From contig NZ_JADYUF010000012.1 in assembly GCF_021531655.1 (NCBI RefSeq), positions 1 through 64,000 on the forward strand: a stretch of DNA of 64,000 bases, read 5' to 3'. The stretch's first letter is position 1, and each line of letters starts with the position of its first letter. The position numbers were made by a program, and so were the translations under genes. The notes below the pieces were generated by a model that made no database searches, was not told the origin of the DNA, and saw only the letters and a program-made list of their open reading frames with translations. The stretch is from Leyella stercorea. GTDB taxonomy: Bacteria; Bacteroidota; Bacteroidia; Bacteroidales; Bacteroidaceae. Below, piece by piece: positions 57,915 through 64,000 of this stretch.

Positions 57915-59381
57915 ATGAATACAAGAAAAAGCATATTGATTACGGGCATCGTGGTGTTCACCATGATACTCAGCGGTTGCTTCGGCGGCAAAATGGCTAC
58001 GTCGGGCGGTCGCGGAGGCGAAGTTGTAGGCGTAGGTGGCCGCAGCTTTGTCGAACCTACACCTTACGGCATGGTGAAAGTGCCGCGCGGATACCTGCAT
58101 ATGGGCATTGATGCCCAGGACTCATTGTGGGGCAAGCAGACACCTGTAAAGGACATTTCGGTGGACGGATTCTGGATGGACGAGACCGAAGTGACCAACT
58201 CAAAGTACAAGCAGTTTATCACGTGGGTGCGCGACAGCATTATACGCACACGTCTTGCCGATCCGCAATACGGAGGCGACGAGACGTACATGATAACCGA
58301 AGACCGCTACGGTGAACCCGTCACTCCGCATATCAACTGGAAGAAACCGCTGCCACGCAAACCCAACGAGGACGAGTTGCGCGCCATTGAGAGTGTGTAC
58401 ACCCGCAATCCCATTACGGGCGAGAAGATGCTCGACTATCGTCAGCTCAACTACCGATATGAGGTGTACGACTATACTGCTGCCGCTCTGCGCCGCAATC
58501 GTCTGCGCCCCGAAGAGCGTGTGCTCAACACCGACATTCAAATCGACCCGAACGAGGTAGTGATGATTTCGAAAGACACAGCCTACGTCGACGACGAGGG
58601 ACGCGTTGTTCGCGAGACTATCAACCGACAGCTCTCGGGTCCGTGGGACTTCCTCAACACATACATCGTCAACGTCTATCCCGACACCACCTGTTGGGTC
58701 AACGACTTCCAAAACGCCGACAACGAGACCTATCTGCGCAACTATTTCTCCAATCCTGCATACAACGACTATCCCGTTGTGGGCGTTACGTGGGAGCAGG
58801 CCAACGCATTCTGCGCATGGCGCACGGAATATCTGCTGAAGGGTCTGGGCCCGGAGGCACGCTACGTGCAGCGCTATCGTCTGCCGACAGAGGCTGAATG
58901 GGAGTATGCCGCACGCGGAAAGTCGGGCACGGAATTCCCTTGGGAGGACAAGAGCGTGAAGAGTGGCGACGGCTGTTTCTTCGCTAACTTCAAGCCCGAC
59001 CGCGGCAATTACACCAAGGACGGCAACCTTATCACATCCAAGGTGGGCATCTATCAGGCTAACAGCAACGGACTCTTCGACATGGCGGGCAACGTGGCTG
59101 AATGGACCAGCACCATATATACCGAGGCTGGAGTGGAAGCTATGAACGACCTTAACCCAACGCTCGTGTACAACGCTGCCAAGGAAGACCCCTACCGACT
59201 CAAGAAGAAGAGCGTACGCGGAGGTTCGTGGAAAGACCCCGAATCGTTCATACGCTCGGCATGGCGCACTTGGGAGTATCAGAACCAACCGCGCAGCTAC
59301 ATCGGATTCAGATGTGTGCGCAGCCTTGCCACTACCTCAAGCGCCAAGGAGCGGATGAAGGGTAAAAATGGAAAAAGATAA
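57915..59381 (+). CDS. gldK: T9SS ring lipoprotein GldK/PorK
   Basis: This 488-residue lipoprotein (lipobox ILSGC near residue 21) has the formylglycine-generating-enzyme-like fold (GFRCVRSLA, AEWEYAARGKSGTEFPWED) used here as a structural domain, not an enzyme. With PorN it forms the periplasmic ring of the T9SS. It starts the gldKLMN module and follows porP. Confidence 0.94.
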   Translation: MNTRKSILITGIVVFTMILSGCFGGKMATSGGRGGEVVGVGGRSFVEPTPYGMVKVPRGYLHMGIDAQDSLWGKQTPVKDISVDGFWMDETEVTNSKYKQFITWVRDSIIRTRLADPQYGGDETYMITEDRYGEPVTPHINWKKPLPRKPNEDELRAIESVYTRNPITGEKMLDYRQLNYRYEVYDYTAAALRRNRLRPEERVLNTDIQIDPNEVVMISKDTAYVDDEGRVVRETINRQLSGPWDFLNTYIVNVYPDTTCWVNDFQNADNETYLRNYFSNPAYNDYPVVGVTWEQANAFCAWRTEYLLKGLGPEARYVQRYRLPTEAEWEYAARGKSGTEFPWEDKSVKSGDGCFFANFKPDRGNYTKDGNLITSKVGIYQANSNGLFDMAGNVAEWTSTIYTEAGVEAMNDLNPTLVYNAAKEDPYRLKKKSVRGGSWKDPESFIRSAWRTWEYQNQPRSYIGFRCVRSLATTSSAKERMKGKNGKR

Positions 59382-59435
59382 AAGGGTAAAAAAGTAAAAG
59401 AGTAAAAAGGTAAAAAAGTAAAAAGGGATAGTTAA
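59366..59435. repeat. GTAAAARR repeats between gldK and gldL
   Basis: About eight short GTAAAARA/GGTAAAAA units lie across the 3' end of gldK and the gap before gldL. A similar set lies after gldL, so the gene is flanked by the same purine-rich repeats. Confidence 0.7.
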
Positions 59436-59450
59436 ACAAAACATAAGGCT

Positions 59451-60287
59451 ATGACAGTTTACAGCAAATACAATATAGTTTACCATCTGCAGAAGTGGAT
59501 GGACAGCGTTCCCGGACAGACGTTCCTCAACTATGCCTATAGCTGGGGTGCTTCTATAGTAATTCTCGGCACCTTGTTCAAGCTGACTCACTTGCCGGGT
59601 GCCAATCTGATGATGTTCGTAGGTATGGGCACGGAGGTCATCGTGTTCTTCCTCTCGGCGTTCGACCGCCCGTTCGACAAGACCCAAGACGGTCGCGAAC
59701 TGTCTACTCATTATGATATGGAGGGCGAGTATGGCGGCGAGACTACAGCATCGGCAGCCGCTCATAACGTGAATGCAGCGGTATATAATACGAATTCAGT
59801 TGCTTCCAATACCAACGCTGCTGCACCTAATGCCAACGCTGCTGCTTATAATATAAATAATGTGGAGAATGCTCAGAACGCTCAAGGCGCTCCCGTAGCA
59901 GGCGCTAATATTATAATAGGTGGTACGTCTGGCGCACAGACATTCGACATGGGCACCACTCCCGAGATGGCTTCGCAGTTGGCAGATGCACAGACCGGCT
60001 ATCTCGAAGAGCTGAAGCGTCTCACCGAGACTCTGCAGAAGGTGTCGGAGCAGAGCGTACGTCTGACTCGCGACAGCGAGGAAATGGAGAACCTCAACCG
60101 TACTCTCACCGGAATTTGCAAAGTCTACGAGATGCAACTCAAGGGTGCAAGCCAGCAAATCGGCACCATCGACGAGATAAACGAGCAGAGCCGACGCATG
60201 GCACAGAACATCGAACAGCTTAACAGCATCTATGCACGCATGATTGAGGCTATGACTGTGAACATGCAGTTAAAGGTAAAAGAGTAA
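59451..60287 (+). CDS. gldL: T9SS motor protein GldL/PorL
   Basis: GldL is an inner-membrane subunit that, with GldM, forms the proton-driven motor of T9SS. Two hydrophobic segments near residues 33-47 and 51-70 are present (SIVILGTLFKL, VGMGTEVIVFFLSAF) with the conserved Glu62 region. The C-terminal part has the usual coiled-coil. Between them, about residues 93-165, is an Asn/Ala-rich low-complexity linker not usual in the family. Residues 75-83 read FDKTQDGRE, which resembles a repeat-derived motif (tentative). Confidence 0.93.
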   Translation: MTVYSKYNIVYHLQKWMDSVPGQTFLNYAYSWGASIVILGTLFKLTHLPGANLMMFVGMGTEVIVFFLSAFDRPFDKTQDGRELSTHYDMEGEYGGETTASAAAHNVNAAVYNTNSVASNTNAAAPNANAAAYNINNVENAQNAQGAPVAGANIIIGGTSGAQTFDMGTTPEMASQLADAQTGYLEELKRLTETLQKVSEQSVRLTRDSEEMENLNRTLTGICKVYEMQLKGASQQIGTIDEINEQSRRMAQNIEQLNSIYARMIEAMTVNMQLKVKE

Positions 60288-60395
60288 TAGAGTAAAAAAG
60301 TAAAAGAGTAAAAGCAACTCAAAATTGAATAATTAAAAATCGCAGGCGCAGCCAAGAACAATTCAAAACTCAAAACTCAAAATTCAAAATTCCAA
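60283..60395. repeat. GTAAAARR and heptad repeats between gldL and gldM
   Basis: Five GTAAAARA units at the 3' end of gldL and beyond (60283-60315) are followed by TCAAAAY heptads with an ATCGCAGGCGCAGCCAAGA hairpin-like interruption. No coding frame is present. Confidence 0.78.
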
Positions 60396-60398
60396 TAA

Positions 60399-61943
60399 AT
60401 GGCAATAAAGAAACGACCTATTTCTCCTCGCCAGAAGATGATAAACCTCATGTATCTGGTGCTCATGGCAATGCTTGCGCTGAACATTTCGACCGAAGTG
60501 CTCAACGGATTCTCTATTGTCGAGGAGAGTCTTAACCGCACTACAGCCAACTCATCGAAGGAGAACGAGGTGCTGTATGCCGACTTTGCCGAACAGATGA
60601 AGGCCAATCCGCAGAAGGTGAAGGAGTGGTTTGACAAGGCTACGGCGGTGAAGCGAATGAGCGATTCTATATACAACTACGCCCAACAGCTCAAGATCGA
60701 AATAGTGCGCGAGGCTGATGGCAAGGATGCCGACGTAGCCAATATAAAGAACAAGGACGACCTTGAGGCGGCAAGCCACGTGATGCTGGCACCCGGCACG
60801 GGTCAGGGCGGACGACTGTTCCGTGCCATCAACTCGTTCCGCGAGCGCATTCTCACGATGGTGACCGACCCTCATCAGCGCTCAATCATCGAGAGCAACC
60901 TCACCACAAAACTCCCTGCGAAGGCTCACACGATGGGCAAGAACTGGCAGGAGTATATGTTTGAGGACATGCCTGTGGCTGGTGCCGTCACGCTTCTGTC
61001 AAAGTTGCAGAGCGATGTGCGCTATGCCGAGGGCGAAGTGCTGCACTCGCTCGTGGCTAATATCGACATGAAGGACATTCGTGTAAACCGACTCAGCGCA
61101 TTCGTCATTCCCGAATCGCGCACCGTAATAAGCGGCGACCAGTTTGCAGCACAGATTGTCATGGCTGCCGTTGACACCACACAGCAACCTGAAATATATA
61201 TTGGCGGACGACGCATCAGCAACGGACTCTATCGCTTCACAGCCAATGGCGTGGGCGAACATTCGTTTGGAGGATACATCACCATGCGCGACGGAGCCGG
61301 CAATACAATACGACGCGACTTCACACAGAAGTACACTGTAGTGGCACCAAGCGCTACCGTGTCTGCCGACCTTATGAATGTGCTCTACGCTGGCTATGAC
61401 AATCCTATCAGCGTGAGCATTCCCGGTGTTCCGCTCAGTGCTGTTCAGGCTTCTATGTCGGGCGGAGCATTGCGCAGCATAGGTATGGGCCGCTACATAG
61501 CACGACCCACTACAGTAGGCAGCGATGTCACCATTAATGTGGCAAGCAACAACGACGGACGCTCACGACAGATGGGCAAGTTCACATTCCATGTACGCAA
61601 GTTGCCCGATCCGGCTGCTTATATACAGATAGGCAGCGACCGTTTCCGTGGCGGCTCAATGTCTAAGGCTTCGCTTATGGGCACCAGCGGCATCAAGGCA
61701 GCCATCGACGACGGCATTCTTGACATACAGTTCCGTGTTACGGGATTCGAAACCGTATTCTTCGACAATATGGGCAATGCCGTACCAATGGCTTCCAATG
61801 GCGCCAACTTCACCGACCGACAGCGCGATACGTTCCGCAAGCTGTCACGCGGCAAGCGATTCTACATCTCGCGCATTACGGCTGTAGGTCCCGACGGCAT
61901 CACACGCAAGCTCAATGGTGCTATGGAGGTGATTGTGAAATAA
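60399..61943 (+). CDS. gldM: T9SS motor/periplasmic shaft protein GldM/PorM
   Basis: This 514-residue protein has one N-terminal membrane helix (LMYLVLMAMLALNIS) that joins GldL in the motor, followed by four periplasmic domains D1-D4 that reach the outer-membrane ring. Length and start (MAIKKRPISPRQKMINLMYLV) are typical. It follows gldL by about 110 bases of repeats. Confidence 0.95.
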   Translation: MAIKKRPISPRQKMINLMYLVLMAMLALNISTEVLNGFSIVEESLNRTTANSSKENEVLYADFAEQMKANPQKVKEWFDKATAVKRMSDSIYNYAQQLKIEIVREADGKDADVANIKNKDDLEAASHVMLAPGTGQGGRLFRAINSFRERILTMVTDPHQRSIIESNLTTKLPAKAHTMGKNWQEYMFEDMPVAGAVTLLSKLQSDVRYAEGEVLHSLVANIDMKDIRVNRLSAFVIPESRTVISGDQFAAQIVMAAVDTTQQPEIYIGGRRISNGLYRFTANGVGEHSFGGYITMRDGAGNTIRRDFTQKYTVVAPSATVSADLMNVLYAGYDNPISVSIPGVPLSAVQASMSGGALRSIGMGRYIARPTTVGSDVTINVASNNDGRSRQMGKFTFHVRKLPDPAAYIQIGSDRFRGGSMSKASLMGTSGIKAAIDDGILDIQFRVTGFETVFFDNMGNAVPMASNGANFTDRQRDTFRKLSRGKRFYISRITAVGPDGITRKLNGAMEVIVK

Positions 61944-61989
61944 ACGTAATGAATTATCGTAGAAATGAAATAAACGTAAACAAAGCACA

Positions 61990-63030
61990 ATGAAAAGACT
62001 ACTCTCTATATTGTTCATTGCTCTGCTCTGCACCGATATGGTGTCGGCGCAGCCCGCTGCACGCCTTCGCGAGCAAGCTAAAAAGCAACAGCAGACTACC
62101 CAGGGGCTGAGTCTGCGCGCTCAGATATCGTTCCCTACGCAGAAGTCTGCCGGTGAGGATGTGGCTTGGCGACGTGACATCTATCGCGAACTCGACCTCA
62201 ACAACGAGGCTAATGCCGGACTGTACTATCCTGTTGAGCCTATAGGCCAGCAGATGAACCTCTTCACATACATCTTCAAGCTGGTGATGCGACGCGCCAT
62301 TCCTGCCTACGAGTATCGTCTCGACGGCAACGAAGTGTTCGACGAGGCTTCGAAGATCAACCTTAAGGCGTTTCTCGACAACTACCACATCTACTACGAA
62401 CGTACCGATCGTGGCACCCATATCGACGACAGCGACATCCCGTCGCGCGAGGTTACTGCCTATTACATCAAGGAGTCGGCTTACTACGACGACCATAACG
62501 CCATGTTCCATACCAAGGTTCTGGCGCTGTGTCCGATACTTAAGCGTGAGGACGATTTCGGCGATGCAGCCACAAGCTATCCGCTCTTCTGGGTGCGCTA
62601 CGACGATTTGGCTCCGTTTCTTACCAAGCAGACCATCATGACGAGCAATCTCAACAATGCCGCAACTATGTCTATTGACGACTTCTTCACAAAGAACATG
62701 TATCGCGGAAAGATATACAAGACCACCAATATGCTCGGCAAGACCATCGCACAGTACTGCCCTAACGACTCGGCTGTAGCCAAAGAGCAGCGCAAGATTG
62801 AAAAGCAACTGAAGGATGTGGAGCAGAGTGTGTGGGGTAAACCGGAACCTAAGGATTCGCTCGACAGCATTGCCCGACTGGACAAGAAGGCTGCCAAGGC
62901 TATTGCCAAGCGCAATCGCCGTGCCACAAGAAGCAAGGCAATAAAGGTGAAGGCTTCGCGTCCGTCGCGCAGTTCGTCTGTTTCGTCAGGCTCTTCGGCT
63001 CGTGTCACCGTGCGACGCCAGCGCCACTAA
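61990..63030 (+). CDS. gldN: T9SS ring protein GldN/PorN
   Basis: GldN is a periplasmic protein that forms the ring with GldK. The 346-residue product has a signal peptide (ending near VSAQ) and the conserved GldN core (AWRRDIYRELDL, NLFTYIFKLVMRRAIPAYEY). The C-terminus is a basic Lys/Arg and Ser-rich tail of about 50 residues. It ends the porP-gldK-gldL-gldM-gldN run. Confidence 0.94.
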   Translation: MKRLLSILFIALLCTDMVSAQPAARLREQAKKQQQTTQGLSLRAQISFPTQKSAGEDVAWRRDIYRELDLNNEANAGLYYPVEPIGQQMNLFTYIFKLVMRRAIPAYEYRLDGNEVFDEASKINLKAFLDNYHIYYERTDRGTHIDDSDIPSREVTAYYIKESAYYDDHNAMFHTKVLALCPILKREDDFGDAATSYPLFWVRYDDLAPFLTKQTIMTSNLNNAATMSIDDFFTKNMYRGKIYKTTNMLGKTIAQYCPNDSAVAKEQRKIEKQLKDVEQSVWGKPEPKDSLDSIARLDKKAAKAIAKRNRRATRSKAIKVKASRPSRSSSVSSGSSARVTVRRQRH

Positions 63031-63084
63031 TACACCTTATATATTATATAGTATAACAATAACAACAATAAAAACTATTAGAGT

Positions 63085-63720
63085 ATGAAAAGAATCTTCA
63101 CATCAGCGGCAGTTGCAATCGTTATGTTGCTTGCTGCCACAAGTGCTCAGGCACAGATAAAGTTCGGATTGAAGGGCGGTCTTAACGTGACCGACATGAG
63201 TCTGAGCAAAGAAGTGTTTAACGCCGACAATCAGGCAGGCTTCTTCATCGGTCCGACAGTCAAGTTCTCATTGCCCCTTATTGGTCTGGGCATCGATGCA
63301 GCAGCACTCTACGACCAGCGTCAGGCAAAGGTTAAGGGCGAGGTAGGCTACGAACAGATTTATAGAGAAGAGCGTTCGCTTGACTCGAAATACATCAACA
63401 TACCCATCAACCTACGCTATGGCATCGGACTGGGTTCGGTTGCCAGCCTCAACTTTTTTGCCGGTCCGCAGTTCGGATTCAATGTTGGCAAGAAGCATCA
63501 GGAGCTTGTCGACGATGCCACATGGAATCTTAAGTCGTCGGCTTTCAGCGTAAACGTAGGTGCCGGCGTTACCATTGCCAGCCACTTCGAACTCTATGCC
63601 AACTACAACATCGCTTGCGGACGCACTGGCGACGTCACTTTCTCGGATGCAGTAGACAAAGTATTCAAGAAGAACGGACGCGCCAACGCATGGCAGATTG
63701 GACTGGCGTACTATTTCTAA
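63085..63720 (+). CDS. Small outer-membrane beta-barrel protein (PorT-like superfamily)
   Basis: This 211-residue protein has a signal peptide (ending near AQAQ), a FGLKGGLNVTDM N-terminal strand typical of the outer-membrane beta-barrel family annotated as porin family or PorT family, and a C-terminal aromatic strand (GLAYYF). It is 55 bases downstream of gldN and may be co-transcribed; a role in T9SS is possible but not shown. A bidirectional terminator follows. Confidence 0.85.
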   Translation: MKRIFTSAAVAIVMLLAATSAQAQIKFGLKGGLNVTDMSLSKEVFNADNQAGFFIGPTVKFSLPLIGLGIDAAALYDQRQAKVKGEVGYEQIYREERSLDSKYINIPINLRYGIGLGSVASLNFFAGPQFGFNVGKKHQELVDDATWNLKSSAFSVNVGAGVTIASHFELYANYNIACGRTGDVTFSDAVDKVFKKNGRANAWQIGLAYYF

Positions 63721-63842
63721 CGAAAGTTGAGAATTGAGAGTTGAGACTTGAAAGTTATGATATGCTTTTGTTGATAACATTATCGGTTTTATAATTATAA
63801 AAGGTAATCATAACTTTCGATTCTCAACTATCAACTCTCAAC
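63721..63842. repeat. Inverted GTTGAGA heptad repeat downstream of the barrel gene
   Basis: RTTGAGA/CTTGAAA heptads (63721-63762) and their complement (63807-63842) form long imperfect inverted arms with a 45-base middle. It resembles the RTTTTGA tracts but uses a different 7-bp unit. Confidence 0.75.
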
Positions 63843-63845
63843 AAT

Positions 63846-63888
63846 AAAAAAAAGGACTGTCACACGATTGTGACAGTCCTTTTTTATT
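63846..63888. terminator. Bidirectional terminator at the right edge
   Basis: AAAAGGACTGTCAC / GTGACAGTCCTTTT form a long perfect stem with a six-base loop and A/T runs on both sides. It separates the barrel gene from the convergent partial gene. Confidence 0.93.
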
Positions 63889-63911
63889 GTATTTGATAAT
63901 GTAGTATTGTA

Positions 63912-64000
63912 TTACTTCATCATTTCGTTGAACTCTTCGAGAGTTACCTCCTTGTTGTTCAGAGTAACTGTAGACTTCAGAGCTGCAGCGAGCTTAACGT
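63912..64000 (-). CDS. C-terminal end of an unrecognised protein (cut by window edge)
   Basis: The last 28 residues are readable on the minus strand, ending ...VTLEEFNEMMK with stop at 63912-63914. The stretch is hydrophilic with a helix-like acidic end. I do not recognise a family; it could be a small helical protein, but too little is visible. The strong terminator at 63846-63888 serves this gene too. Confidence 0.55.
   Translation of the reverse strand, partial: VKLAAALKSTVTLNNKEVTLEEFNEMMK

Overview
The window is chromosomal DNA from a member of the Bacteroidota, most likely a Bacteroidales species of the Prevotellaceae type. The evidence is Bacteroidetes promoters of the form TTTG-N19/20-TAnnTTTG, almost no Shine-Dalgarno sequences, type IX secretion (T9SS) genes, the gene orders clpP-clpX-recQ and rplM-rpsI-rpsB-tsf, and families such as GldH, DUF4831 and AAA-ATPase/PDDEXK_9. 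I saw no phage, insertion sequence, CRISPR array or rRNA operon. It reads as conserved core chromosome with unusually repeat-rich gaps between genes.

Layout. 0.2-13.8 kb: an AAA-ATPase/nuclease-fold protein, M13 peptidase, PriA, a secreted prolyl oligopeptidase, AsnRS, an RluB-type pseudouridine synthase with a long Gly/Tyr/Gln/Arg repeat domain, and PurB. 13.9-20.5 kb: tRNA-Val, IspF, the T9SS proteins PorV and PorU, and an FAH-family enzyme. 20.7-23.9 kb: the ribosomal cluster tsf, rpsB, rpsI, rplM with a possible structured leader. 24.2-28.5 kb: a YhcH-family protein, tRNA-Tyr and a secreted GH2 beta-galactosidase. 29.2-35.9 kb: a 56-residue ferredoxin, PorT, GldH, RicT (PSP1), DNA polymerase III delta', MetF and a FucP-like sugar symporter. 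36.2-43.9 kb: recQ, clpX, clpP, a MerR regulator and alaS. 44-53.9 kb: an outer-membrane barrel, DUF4831, the NAD(P)HX repair enzyme, a probable small RNA, a LytS/LytTR two-component pair, CvfB and a LolD-like ATPase. 54-64 kb: a CPA2 antiporter, a second tRNA-Val, the T9SS core operon porP-gldK-gldL-gldM-gldN, a small barrel protein, and the 3' end of an unrecognised gene.

The T9SS theme joins three separate loci: PorU/PorV (surface attachment of cargo), PorT (assembly), and PorP/K/L/M/N (motor, ring and periplasmic core). Much of the rest is housekeeping: translation, replication restart, proteolysis and one-carbon metabolism.

The strongest unexplained signal is in the gaps. Eight arrays share an exact 22-bp period and a palindromic 15-bp core (AAAAGGASTCCTTTT). 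Seven have exactly five units and one has six. All lie at transcription-unit boundaries, usually between one gene's stop codon and the next promoter. A second family of 7-bp repeats (RTTTTGA)n around small GC hairpins lies between co-directional genes, apparently inside operons. There are also two 190-bp composite palindromic elements in opposite orientation, and a short non-coding transcription unit with a near-consensus promoter and terminator at 48.83-48.93 kb.
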